A DNA stretch of 64,000 nt. Source: Paragonimus skrjabini miyazakii. Taxonomy: Eukaryota > Platyhelminthes > Trematoda > Plagiorchiida > Troglotrematidae. The stretch's first letter is position 1. Every line of letters begins with the position of its first letter. This document shows, piece by piece, positions 45,715 to 59,100 of this stretch. The DNA is taken from NCBI GenBank assembly GCA_014338405.1, contig JTDE01000425.1:1-64000 (forward strand), given 5' to 3'. The position numbers were made by a program, and so were the translations under genes. Below the pieces are notes generated by a model that saw only the letters and a list, made by a program, of their open reading frames with translations, was not told where the DNA came from and did not search any database.

Positions 45715-47069
45715 GTGTTTTTGTTTGCTGTATACGCGTTACGACCGTCTGGGTGATAGTCCGCATGACGAGACATTAGACCCGCGACGATTGGGAACTA
45801 GCTAAGGTTCTACTGTTTCCGAAATGTCAACAAGGGAATTTTCAGACTCATACCTTCATTCTAGGGGCTATTGGGTGAACATAAGTGTAACACAAGATTG
45901 ATTGGTGTCTCCTATACACCGACCCCACTTATAAGACCAAAAGATTGCTCCGTTCGTTTTCAGTTGTGCTACTATTTTCATTGTTGTACGAACTGCATAC
46001 TCAGATAACATACACCAGATATAGTCAAGAATTATTTAGAAACAATTGATCAACAAGGGTAGCTAGGTATGTTATCGAATGGTCCACCGAAATACTTTTG
46101 TTGATTAACCTGGTGCCCAGAAATTCCTCAGAATGGCAACATCACATGAATTGTGCCTTGTTCATTTCAAACCAATACATTGCCACAGCTTGAATAAAGT
46201 CCCGGTTCTGTGCAATCTAGTCTGGATTTCTGTTGAATCCTAGCCGAATATCGCACTCCATTTGAACTATGTCGTAACTTGGGCCCGTTTGTGATAGATT
46301 TATTAATCACTACAAAACGATGACATTTAGAGCAGATTGACAGATGAACCACCCTAGTCTAAATTTCGTACCATATGCCTAACGTTGATCTTTAAAACGA
46401 CTTCCAAAAATGATTTTGTATAGCCCTCATAAGTAAACTCAACTTCAGTAGAGTGCAAGCATGGTATACTGGTCATCAGTTTACCGAAACTCTCACCTCC
46501 GGTACCGTGAATAGTATCTCGATTTAATAGCCGGGACTTACCCACATATCTTCCCAATTCTTCAACCATAGATAACTTTAATGAATGCGTAGTAGCTTTA
46601 AATAATTTGCCTAACTTAGCTCAACTCTTTAAACGCAGCAACCTAGCAATGATGAATGAATATCTACAGATTTTATTAAGTTGATCGAAATGTCAGCTGC
46701 GAACTGTTTTCCAATATTAACTAGTTGCACAATTAGCACAGTGTTACAGAACAGTTTGTGAACGTTATGAATGTTACGGTTATCACGTATAGAAACCGAA
46801 TAAGATATTTCATGTCACTGTGAGTAGGAGGCATTCACTGCTACTGCTCAGTACTAGTTCAAAGTCGTACCACAATAATGAGTATGTGTACCCGTTGCCG
46901 TAAATCACTGAAGCACCAATTTGAACGCTAACTTCCGCGATTCGTGTGTGCGAGTTGGGAAGCCCTCCGCACTACGATAAATACTAGCTTCAAAATTTAG
47001 TAAAAGTAACGTTGAATTTGGCGAGCAATTACATAATAATATTACATAACTTTTCTTCTTGGCCCACAG

Positions 47070-47368
47070 AACGCACTAATGAGGATCTTCTCACAAATCA
47101 ATTTCCTCTGTACACTCAAAATCACCATTTGAACGCAGGACAACTCCACATTCTCATGAAAGTAAATGTTGCCCTGTTCATTACCTTCCGTTTGGGTCAA
47201 CGTTGCAAGTTAGTGGGAAGTTTTGCCGGCTTTTTTATGAATGCGTATTTTGAAAAGTGTAACCTGTACATAAATAACTTTATGCCGGATTTGTTAAAGT
47301 TCTTTCAGTATGTTTTACATCCTCAATTTGAGGTGATATCGAGTGTTGACATTAAGGAAGCATCTTCT
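47070..47368 (+). CDS. Candidate pair of exons of an unrecognised gene
   Basis: Exon 47070-47161 follows a strong acceptor (ttttcttcttggcccacag) and ends at GTAAAT, encoding RTNEDLLTNQFPLYTQ...LHILMK. A 147-nt intron ends ttgttaaagttctttcag. Exon 47309-47368 encodes YVLHPQFEVISSVDIKEASS and ends at GTATGT. The join is phase 0 on both sides. The whole region is also open because the intron length is divisible by three, so intron retention would keep the frame. I do not recognise the family; the helical, Leu-rich peptide could be part of a large repeat protein. A further acceptor after an extended pyrimidine tract at about 49126 may be a later exon. Confidence 0.4.
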
Positions 47369-50300
47369 GTATGTCTGTGGAAAGATGACCTTCTACTTAA
47401 TTTATCCTTTTACTGTGTGCAGTGCATAGCAGTGACGCACTTTTACTGAGACTACGCACACAGAAGGTAACTCACAGTTTTTCATCTTACCATGAACAGT
47501 CACTGCTCATTTTTTTGGATTTTCAATCACTCACTTTCAATGACACGCTGCTGTCTTCAACTGGACATCAGTGTTTCAGTGTGTTTATATAGTGTTGAAT
47601 ATTGACGGTTCACGTAGTCGTTTTTTGGCTGTCCCACTTTTAAAGCGTTTTTGTCAAATTATTTAGGTACCTACTTAATTCGTATTCATGCTGATGAAAC
47701 ATTATGCAGTAATTGCTATCAACAGTACCATAGAGCTTTTTCCTATTTTCAAACGTCTTTTCGGGTATTGAAAAACCGCTTGGATTGATGCAGTTAGAGT
47801 TGCTGCCTACATGTCATTGAGTGAATGGTTTTCAGTCGGCCTGAGAAGCTTAACGTTATATGAATTATTCACATACCTTTACGGACGACAAACAAACAAA
47901 AACGTTTGGCTGTAAATTAGCAAAATTAATGACAGAACAAACTTGAATAAACTATTAGAAAACGAATTGGGCGAATTGAAAATCGCGCGCGTCGAGGGCG
48001 CATGATGACAGCTCTGGGAAAAGAAAGTACGCATCAACCATCCTGTTACATAAACAAAGCTTTCAGTATTTTACTTACATCGACTTTCACCTCCTGAACC
48101 TACAGGCACAACACTTGTTCTGTAAGAAGACATAATTTAAAATAGCTACCTACTGCAGACTCAAGTTGGGCACTCGTGAGAGTCTTGAGTGAACAAATTT
48201 TTCTGGTGTCCGCCGAGTGTGGTACACCATTAAAACCTTCTCTTATTCATGTTTACTTTGAGACATATTTCGCATTTTAATGGCATTTTCCTACCAGCCG
48301 TTTGTCATTGATGTTAGAACATCCGCTGTCTTGAATGGTTTACTACCTACGAACGAATTGAACGCACACAGTAATGTTCACGAGTTAGCCAAAATAAATC
48401 GCAAACCCGAAGCTAAACATTTTCCTTGCGAACTGATGAACAAAATGTAAAACATCTGTTAATAATTCCAAATAAATTGTCATCGATCCACAGTCCCGAA
48501 TTTGGGCTGGCAATCTTTTTATGCACACGTGTATTTCACTTCACCCAGTTTGCTCGGAAACTGTTTCAACAAATGACGCACAGCTGAGGATATTAAACAA
48601 CTTCTCGGCTGGTTTTCGCACCTCAGTTGAGTACGGTTGGATCACGTTGTAGTTGCTACCCTAGTTAGTTATTAACAAAGGTTTGATCGTGTCAACATCT
48701 AGTGTTTTATCCCGTGGTCGCAACTACACAACCAGGATAAACAAAAACAATTCCGTCTTCGTTTCATCATTTTGAGCAGTGTATGTTTACTACGATTGAC
48801 GTCTACTTGTAGGAATGAATGTTTGCTCCGTTTTGCATTGCAAGTGGTCATTATGATAAGATTTACAACGGAGGCCCTCTTCGTTGTATTGATTGGCTAC
48901 TGCTTGAATTTAACTACCCTTAGCACCTGTTGTTGAATATACTCAGCTGACAGTATTGGAAATTACCATCTAGCTGATAGACCTTCAGGTTCACTCTATA
49001 TTATTGAAATTTCGTGGTACTGACTCAGAGAAACGAGGTACTTCCCACAGACCCGACTGTCACTTGGCTGTGCAGGTATAACTATAACTTGCTTGTCTCT
49101 CTTTTCCCCTCTCCCTCTCTCTCGTAGTTTCGGGGCGAATTCCAATTCCGTGAATTCCTTTATTCACGCTCTGTTATCATATTCTCATACACACTAAAAG
49201 TAATAGACATTGTGAACATACTCTTCCCCTGAGTTATTCGACGACACTCTGTAGTGCACATTAAATGAAGCTCGGTATAGCAACCATATATTACCGTGTC
49301 AATCAACTGCAAATCCTGATTTTTAGGTCATAGCTGCACTCATCTTTAAACCAGTCTACCACGGTAATAAAAAACCTTCAACAGTCGCCTCTTCCGAGGA
49401 ACCTAGATGAAGTTCCTTCTCATTTCTGAATGAATGAACTTTGTTTTTTTCTGAACCATGTTTACCCTCATTCTCTCTACCTGTTAGTAGCTAAGGCCCT
49501 GGAACCAAGTAACATCAGGCTGGTTCTTAACAAACTTGACAGATTACCAACTTGTTGCTTACTCTTTCGTAACCCTCAGGATTTCTGGAAATAGCCTATG
49601 CAAAATTTCCTCTAAAGTTAGTCTTGTCAATCAGTATATTGTCTGGTTGCCAAGTGCACCACTCACATCTAAATGCCTCTTCCGCATATGTAACTTTTAG
49701 ATTCCAGTCGTTAGATGGTTGAAACATTGTTGTTTGATTGGAATTACCGAACCTAAATATTATGTTTAGTGGTTTGGATAAAACACCTATTGCCAAGCTA
49801 CAAACATTACAACGTTCACCAGCCATCTGATTCACTTAACTTCATGAGTACCCAACGGAATGTAATCAATCTGAACGCCTCAACGGTGGATCACTTAGGT
49901 TATTCCAAGATGAGACTGACTCTATACGGGGCTCATTATCTCATCTAAAATTCTCCTGTAAGCAAAATGTAGAAATGGTGTATCGGTAAACAGAATTTCC
50001 TATAACCCACTCAGATTAAAATTATCAAACTGGTTCGCGTGTCGTTTTTAGTGAGACACCATCGTACAACTAAGTCTTAAAAACAGACATTTCTGAATGT
50101 GTTCTTTTCATTATCTAATGACTGCAAACTATCGAATTATCTTTGAAACACCGGGAGCTTTCATGTGAATTGTACACAGTTCTCACAATGTGCTTGTTTA
50201 CATAATTCCAGTAACATGAGGCGTTGCAAACAGCGGCTGTGAGCGCTGTCCATATCACATCGTAACAAGATTATCGGATGGGTAATCAGGGTCACTCGTG

Positions 50301-52169
50301 TACTAAACTAACCATCTAAGTATCGCGCGGAGTACGTGTGTTGTGTATTTCTATTTATAGAGGCTGTTAAAATGAACAACGGTTTGTAATTGCGAATAGT
50401 ACTGGAACAACAATATAGAATGTTGGCAGCACTCAAACTTTACATCAGTGGCCGTTGTTAGGTCTGTGGAAACTTGATGAGAGCTGCTATATTAGAACAT
50501 ATGCCCCATCTGTATTGTGTACCCAGTTAGCACAAGTTAAAACTGAATAGCATTAAATAAGATAGTTTGACAAACTTGTGACAATGCGATTTCTAATAGC
50601 AAGAAAATTACTTCCGCGAGACAACTGTTTCGACAAACGGCACCAGGTCCCCTAACGACTGCATTTTTCTGGCTCCTAGCAGTCGCAACTCTTGGCAGTC
50701 ATTCTAATTTATGGGAGTATTTACGGCAGTATTTTTACGATCATAGTCGGCTTGTGACACAGGTACGAATTAAACAGTTGTGGAATCATTAAGTTGTTGA
50801 TAGTCGACTATGCCATACAAGTTAAACTAGAATTCGTGTGATTTTGCAAACAAAACTCCACCGGGGTTGGACTTTCCAACCGGATAGTTCGCACTGCAAC
50901 CGGTCTCCGTAATGCACCACTGTGAGTATATATATAACGGAAATAAAATGCCTATCTCAGTGACCATAATCTCCGGCACGATGGCAGGATATAAATTCCA
51001 ACTGCAGGTGGTAATAAAAGCCAACATTTGTTGATAAATGTACCTAGTTCTGACAATGTACATTGAATAAAATGCTACACCCACGAGAGAATAACTAGCA
51101 TGTTTCGGTACTTGTAGGTTGCACGACCAAGCCAGAGTTCGATTTCTAACTCAGTTCTTGAAGCACGTTGCCATAAATGTGATATAGCCAACTTCGATGA
51201 CAAATGGCACCTCCTTCTGCTTATATCAGGTTGCCGTCCGTGTCTTAGTCTAGCCGGATATCTTATGGCCATAAAATAAACCAAACGTTGAGGAATATTT
51301 TGAAAAATGATAATAAGTAATCCGGAAAATGTGTTAATTTAAACGAACCAGCCCGCATTGTGTGCGTAAACGTGAACAAAGTAGCGCATATGTTTACGTC
51401 GGTGTTGACTACATGCTACTTAGATTGAATACATAAGTAATCTTTCGCTTGTTCTTTACTGTCTGACTTACCTAATCCACATGTGTACGTTCGTGAGTGA
51501 TGAGATTGCAACGAATGTTGATACATCGTAACATGTCTGTTTTCTTCTCCGAAGAAACTATTTTCTTTTTCATCGTTTGGATAGTACTACTTCTGATGCG
51601 GACAAATTCAAAATCTATGGATCAGTTGTAATTCTGCACCATATTTGTGGATAGATCTCCAGATATTCAAATCAGATGAGATGAATAAAACAGCTAGCAG
51701 AGTGCAAAATTTCTTTTCACCCATCGCTTTTTCACACCAACAAGAAACAGGTGAAGGTCATGCTATGGCCACGCTTGAAAGCGATTTTCTAATGAACATC
51801 CTACTGCTAATTTGGACGGTCGTATGCATAAAAGAATATGAAACGTTAATAGTGTTCAGTTAACTTCCTGCATACAGCACGTTATTGAAAGCAGGCCCCC
51901 ACCACGGAACACTCACCAATCAGTCGAAGATTGCGAACGGTGAGAGTTGTCGAACTCATCAGTTCCAAGTCGCCCAGCCACAAAATTTGCTTCCGAGAGA
52001 TGTTTGAACAAACAACAAACAACACTTGATTAACAGGGAAACGACAGTATAATCAGCAGGAACTGTTGTCTGACTGAGATCAATAAAACAATGTCATTTC
52101 ACTCAAAAGTCACCCACCCGGGTAACTAATTTCTCCTTTGCATGGAGGTGTCAAAATTAACAAAGTGCC
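47369..52169. other. 4.8 kb without recognisable genes
   Basis: Only the strong pyrimidine tract and AG at 49098-49126 stands out (CTCTCTTTTCCCCTCTCCC... then CTCTCGTAG); the following sequence is open for 30-35 codons in one frame but could not be identified. Confidence 0.4.
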
Positions 52170-52780
52170 ACATGAATTCAGTTTACATACACACACATTC
52201 ATCAGTAGTAAACACGTGACTCACATGGTAATCAAAACATGGGTGCCCAAATGAAATGTCAGAAGTATAGGCCGATTTGAGTCACAACTACTACTTACTA
52301 TTAGATTCGAAGCAAGTAGCGAATGACAGCTCAGTGTTCTTTGGAGTATAGATCAGAATGCTAATGACTGATCACAAAGGCTTCACATTGAGTCTGAAAT
52401 GTGTGAGTTGTGAGCACTAATCAGAAAATTGAACGATACCTCGATGCTGATATTACGACCTGTATTCACTAAATTTCTTGAAGAGGAGAACGTTGCTATG
52501 CGTGTACGTTGAGTTTGGTTTATTAGTTGGTATACCGCTGCATCTCTTATCCGTTTTGGTATACGTTCTCGGACTCCGGTTTCCGGCGTTCCCCCAACAG
52601 TTTACTCTTTCTACGTTTGCAAAAAATTCGGATACATACAATCACTGATAGTGAGTATGTTATCGAACCAAAGATTAGAGGCGACCCAGCGTATTATAAG
52701 AATAAATTCAGTTCTGTTACCGGTTGCATGCGTTTCAGGCTATTTCCGGTAACTCTTTCAAGCGTGTGTTCATCACATCA
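52170..52780 (+). repeat. Left arm of a 611-bp inverted repeat
   Basis: Base-by-base reading against the reverse complement of 53989-54599 gave the same length, no indels and four mismatches (near 52180, near 52457 and two adjacent near 52594). The outer end is ACATGAATTC; the inner end is CATCACATCA. It contains a 93-codon ORF (52527) that recurs on the minus strand in the other arm, but with no recognisable domain. Confidence 0.95.
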
Positions 52781-53988
52781 CAACGTTTTTCTTGTTTTGA
52801 CAATCTAAATAGTAATCGACTTATGATCACTCCATTCGTTATATCAAAATCTCCCACCTGATCTTCGGTACATCGAAAGTGCAATCTGATTAACAGGCAT
52901 AAGCACCCCCAAAACAAGTGAAAACATGAGCACTGTCCAACGCTGGAGCCTATTTGAGGGTCTGGTGTCATAATTACGAACCACCTAGATCATGCAAGAA
53001 AGTGCAGCAAATTATCGACGTTCAACTCCAGTTTTTATATGGCAGTTGACTAAACGACGTATTATTGAGTTGCAAAGCAATATAACTTATAATCTACGAT
53101 AAATTATATCAACTCTACTTCTTCCAAGCAGTTCATGACTCAGCTTTCCATAGATTACCTAAATAGTTAGCTGACATTCTAGCGCCCATATCTGGTTGCT
53201 CATACTTTGGAGAACATCCGTGAACTTCTTTCAAGCGCTAAATATTGATGTCAGTCCATTGTTCACAAAGTTATTACATATAAAGTAACAGATTTTCTGT
53301 CCAGCCACATTTTGGCCTATTACATACATCTTTCAACTTCAGCTAATCAGTTAAGACGCCTGCTCTTGCTTTGCCTACACAATATGAGATTTGGTTTCAT
53401 GCCCAAATCCTTTCGATGACGTGCTAACTGGAAGAACGTCGTCTCTGTTTTATCCTTTGTACCTGCAGTTAGGGTGAAATAAGTCGTCTTCACTGCTTTA
53501 GCTACCCAATAGTTGTACAAAAGTTGTACTTATGATGTGTTCCTCATTGGATGAATTGTGGAACAAATTTAAGAACTAAACCAGGCTTTTGACTATATTT
53601 ATTCAAGTATATCCAAGACCTTCTTGTGTGGATAAGACGAGAGCTGGCGTTTCACGATTATCTCGATTAGCTGTCGTTCAGACGAGTTTACTTAGAGTTC
53701 CGTTCAACACAAACCAACATGGAAAGCGTAGAGACGAAATTTGTCAGTTTAGCCAACACAAAACACAGAGAACCGGTAGTTCTTAACCCGTCTTACGAAA
53801 CGTCATGGATATGTTTCGAAAACAGACCACAGGTCAAGGAAGCCCTTCTACAATAAAGTTTTCGTGTCGACATTTTCCTGGAATTTCTCGTCAGAAAGTA
53901 GTACAAACAAATTGTTTCAAACACAGTAACAGTTGCATTGTCTGAGAATTGTCTGAGCAATTAACATCAACATTCAGTACAAAAGGGA
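52781..53988. other. Spacer between the 611-bp arms
   Basis: This 1,208-bp spacer has no ORF with a recognisable transposase or other domain, so an autonomous terminal-inverted-repeat transposon is not supported. Confidence 0.6.
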
Positions 53989-54599
53989 TGATGTGATGAA
54001 CACACGCTTGAAAGAGTTACCGGAAATAGCCTGAAACGCATGCAACCGGTAACAGAACTGAATTTATTCTTATAATACGCTGGGTCGCCTCTAATCTTTG
54101 GTTCGATAACATACTCACTATCAGTGATTGTATGTATCCGAATTTTTTGCAAACGTAGAAAGAGTAAACTGTTGAAGGAACGCCGGAAACCGGAGTCCGA
54201 GAACGTATACCAAAACGGATAAGAGATGCAGCGGTATACCAACTAATAAACCAAACTCAACGTACACGCATAGCAACGTTCTCCTCTTCAAGAAATTTAG
54301 TGAATACAGGTCGCAATATCAGCATCGAGGTATCGTTCAATTTTCTGATTAGTGCTCACAACTCACACATTTCAGACTCAATGTGAAGCCTTTGTGATCA
54401 GTCATTAGCATTCTGATCTATACTCCAAAGAACACTGAGCTGTCATTCGCTACTTGCTTCGAATCTAATAGTAAGTAGTAGTTGTGACTCAAATCGGCCT
54501 ATACTTCTGACATTTCATTTGGGCACCCATGTTTTGATTACCATGTGAGTCACGTGTTTACTACTGATGAATGTGTGTGTATGTAAACCGAATTCATGT
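53989..54599 (-). repeat. Right arm of the 611-bp inverted repeat
   Basis: Reverse complement of 52170-52780. No clear target-site duplication is visible outside the two arms (left flank ...AAAGTGCC, right flank TGTACTTT...). Confidence 0.95.
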
Positions 54600-56144
54600 T
54601 GTACTTTTTAGAATCAGATCACTCCATCTAAGCAGTTCATTGGAAATACTATTGTGGGCATGTCGTTGTTTTTGGGTTACACTTAGTCTAATATTCAGAC
54701 AGAAATCCAATCTATGAGTTAACCAATTTTCCTACGAGACGTGTAACCCTTTTTACTAGTTAGATTGGCTGACATACTTCTGACATTCGTGTGAACGAGG
54801 AAATTCTTCCAGATGGATGTTCGAGGTACGTAACAGTAGGTGAGTGATCGTAGCCTGGCATTTCTGCTGAAGTTGGTTTACACAGATTAATTTTTTGTTT
54901 GCATCGACACTCTTTTAGTTTTTGGCAGTGGTATACGTGATGAAAACTTCTATAACTGGCGCATCGTTAATCAGCGCTCATTCTATTGAAAAGCCTTAAT
55001 GTGTTTCCCTCAAGTAATTTGCGCGCAAAATATATTGCTATTTAAAACCTTCGACAATAACATCTTGGCCGTTCATTTACTCTTCCGCACTGTCGTCGCC
55101 AAGCATTTAATGTACCACTGAAAGATAAAATCAAATCGCACTATGCATATGTTATTACCGTTCTAATAAACCTGACTGTTTCTAACTGTTAGCATGTTTC
55201 TATCTTCTCTTACAACATTAGCGCATAACCTTTCTCCTACCTTATTTATTCGTTCAACCAAACAGTAATTACTATGCCTGAGAATAAAGGTCATTCACTC
55301 CACTAAACCAACTATATCGATTTTTGGGGTTATTGTTAAAATGCTACCATAGATATGATTTGTACAGAAGCTCCAAAATGCACAGCGAAAATGATAAAGC
55401 AGAAGAATGTAGTTGGTAAAATTTATCGTAAGAATAAGGCGAATTTGTTTAGTAACAAGCAACAGAATGTCACAAAAAATACACGAACAGATGATGTAGC
55501 TAAGTCATGGTGGCCAAATCAGCAAATTTACTCGAATAAGGTAACATTGCACAACAAAATGTACACTAAGACAGTAGTTCTCATTTCGTGTTACTGAGAG
55601 CAATCACAGGACATGCTAAATTTTGTTTGTACTTCAGTAAGGAAAAAACCAAACACACTACCACTCAACGTTGATAAATTGTAAACGCTGAATTGTACAC
55701 ATGAAACCTTGTAAATATTTACAGCAGGAAACATTTTAGCAATTACCGTGAACTATTTTCAATCATAATAACTCAAAAATAATCCATGCAATGATCGTAA
55801 TCAAATGAGTATGACTAACAGGTTGACAATTGAACATAAGGTACAATAATCACAAGGAATGATCGGTACATGTAGGTTCAAAAGAGGCGCGATGGAAGTA
55901 TCCATGAAATGGGCGCAAACATTTGTCCATTCGGACATACTCAGTGACGAGAGCAGTAGAAGTTAATGTTTGTACTTGACCATGATTTAACTAGGTTCGT
56001 GTATAAACAAAGTTATTCGCTTAAATGCACACAATATAAGTGAAATAATGATGAAATCGGTAGGAAATTGTCAAAGCACATTTTTTCAATGCTGAAACAT
56101 CGGATACAGAGGATGAAAAAGTAAAGATGCTTGTTGAGACCACT
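54600..56144. other. No gene recognised; 3' flank of the minus-strand gene
   Basis: Probably includes the 3' untranslated region of the gene that stops at 56145. I did not find a minus-strand AATAAA within the first 500 bases. Confidence 0.4.
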
Positions 56145-59100
56145 TCAAACTTGACTGCATAGTCGAGGTTCTTGTGTTTGTTCTGCAATGAGGCTACTTG
56201 AGAATAATAAAGGGAAAGGTTCAGCATTAGAAGACTGAAAACTGTTGTTTGCATCTCCAATCATTTCGTTTGTTCGAGTTGCATGGACACTGGGATTAAT
56301 AGATACAGAAGTACACAAACCAGTTGATTCGTTAGATGGCTCTGTTGGTGACAGTGAAGCACTATTGGAGTGTAGTTGGTTAGTAAATTTCGAATGGCGA
56401 TCATTATAAACAGATCCATTCATAGGATGATTGATTGTAGTTACTACATTTCCCACTGAGCGTTGGAGAGTTCCTGACCCTTCTATCCCGTCTACTTCAC
56501 CATTGCTTTGACCAGGATTTCGAATGACCAGACCTGAACAGAATGAGGTTGGAAAGGTGTTATCGTAAGTACCACTACCATCCGATGGCGGAGAAAATGG
56601 AAGTATGCTTGTCTGAGACCTGTTGTCAATTTTCACGTTGTCAATACCACTATCATTAGACGAATGATTCGGAGAGCCTACTGCACTTGACGTTGGTGAA
56701 ACATGGCTAATCATGTCCACCTTCTCTCGAAACGTTACACGAGGTGTTAACGCACCCGAACCTGGGGTGTTTGTAGGGTTCAAAGTTGAACGGAAGTTTG
56801 TAAGATTCTGTCTGGCGTTGTTTGTTGTGCCAAAACTCATTGATGCGGATGACAGTCGTACGGAACCCTCACGGCTATACGTGTTTGCAGTCTGGGTCAT
56901 ATCCGTTGATTGTGTGTCCCCAGTGAACGGCGAACGCGGCGTGGAGGACAATTTTCCAATATTCAGCATACTGTATGGCCCCGTGGAAGAATTTGGACAG
57001 ACAGAAGAGGGTTGCATTCCATTCGAGCGCAATTCTATATGAAGCAATTGAAAGAGATCAATTAAAGGGTGACAAAAGCGAAAACATGAGCACATCTATT
57101 GGTCCAACAAACAGTCAACTGATTCAGAACTTATCGGACTCAAGAGGTCTTCTTTCGAAATGAAAATATGTTACTTAAATAAAAGCATTCTGAATTGTTT
57201 TGCAGTTCTATAAGTAGTTTGACAAGCAACCTAATATTAGCAAGGTTAAAAGGTTGATCAAATAACAAAGTAGAGCGAAAGAAAAAAATCTGAAAATAGT
57301 TAACCTCAATGTTAGGCATAGTTCTGTTCGATTTTACTGACGGTTCAAATGTTACAAGATTGTATGATTTAGATTTTTCAAACCAGAGAAGATTCGGAAA
57401 GTGCTAAAAGCATACATAAAATGATCGTGGATTCCGAATATTGGTTTATGGCCAAATACATTTCACTACGGCTTTCTACCACCGAAATCTTTTACAAACT
57501 TCCCTTTTCAAAGGAAAGTTCCGAGTCAGTGTTTTGTGTTTACCAGAGGTGATCAGTCAGACACACTCTCAAAAGAATTGCAAGGCGAAATTCGGTCCAC
57601 ATTTTTACATGACCAGTGTACAGACGTTATACTAGGTCCAATCTCAATGTCATCCAAATAATAGACCACTATGTTTTTGAGCACTGCAAAGATCACTCGA
57701 TTACCCTTAGGTAAGGAGTGGTAATTATCACAATAAATTCAACCGATAACCTTAGCGCCAGGAATACTCAATCGTTTAGGAAACACAAATTTAGTCTCAT
57801 AAGCAATATGTCTGACTTGATTCTTGTTAATTGTACACTGTTCACCCTTACTCACTGCTTAATACATACAGCTAAACTTTAACATCCTGCTATTTTCGGT
57901 CAGTTGAGTTACGGTCAATTGAAGTGGAGTTTAACATCCTGTCGAACTATTAGCGACAAGCTCTTACATGAACGAAACTTGAAACAAGTTTTAAGTTCTG
58001 AAAAACATATGTTTCCCAAATTTGAATGGTGCTGTTCAACTTAGGAGGAATCCAACGTAAGGCAAACAGAATTCAAGATCACTACTCATCAATTTAAATA
58101 AAGTTGTAGTGGACTATAAGCATGACCGGATTACAACTCATTTATTGTACGTGATGTACTTACTATTTGTCAAATATTGTACCGTGTGTGTTGATCCGTC
58201 ATCTTCTTCTGAAGGCGATGAGAGTACGGTACCCACATCCAAGGTTGATCGACTTTGCCCGTTACTCAATGGTAATTGCGTTGCGAAATTAGTGGGTGCG
58301 TTAGACTCAAGGGCACGTAGCTGCGACGGTGAGGGTGAGATACATTCCGAGGTAGTCGGCTGTAGCAATCGCGTGACCAGACCACCTGTGGCAGGGGATG
58401 CGAACACCCCTCCATGGATAGGTACCTGCCCAGTTCCATTTGAGCCTAAGGCACTTTGCAAGCAGACATAGTTGCTGCCACCTGATTTTGTCGGAGTTCG
58501 GAGGAGATTAAACACGCATCTTTATCAAGAAACAAACCAAGACTCCGGTCGAAACTAATCAATACTAAGGCATACATGAACAAAGGCGACTGCCATTTTC
58601 AATTCCGATGCTTATTTAGCAGCCCCAACAGGTGTTGACAATGCTGCATTATGCACGATTAGGTTAATGTGATACACTCCCAAATCAAATGAAACAAATC
58701 TCAAACAGGAAAAATCATCCGAGACTTGTAACTCTTGGCTGAAGCAATGTACACAATACGGTCATTTGAAGGCATGTGTTAGTGGGTAAATTAAACTCAT
58801 ATTTCTAGTTCCACCCAGCAAGAATTAGAATTTGTTACGTTTCAGCTTTTCGAATAAACACTTAGTTACCGTGTTATGACGGGTGTACAAAGTAGTCATA
58901 CGCTCGGACGTCAGTGTGATAGAGAATAAAAAAAGATGCACGGCTACCGAATATATCACAGCCAAGCGGTTTATCCTGCAAGCTGTGAGCAAACAGTAGT
59001 TCTCTGTTTAAACAGGACGGATAGATCGCACTGACACTACTTACCAATCACAACAAAGACAGTCTGCTGGGTCATAAGGTTTTGTCTTTAATGAGAGAAT

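Noticed and set aside
50628..50662. Minus-strand GAAACAGTTGTC resembling stem III and the cleavage site of family 2
   Set aside because: The upstream core reads CTGGTGC instead of CTGANGA, and no tRNA head precedes it; at best a very old remnant.
52527..52808. 93-codon ORF repeated in both inverted arms
   Set aside because: Its preservation follows from the recent duplication and does not show coding selection; no domain seen.
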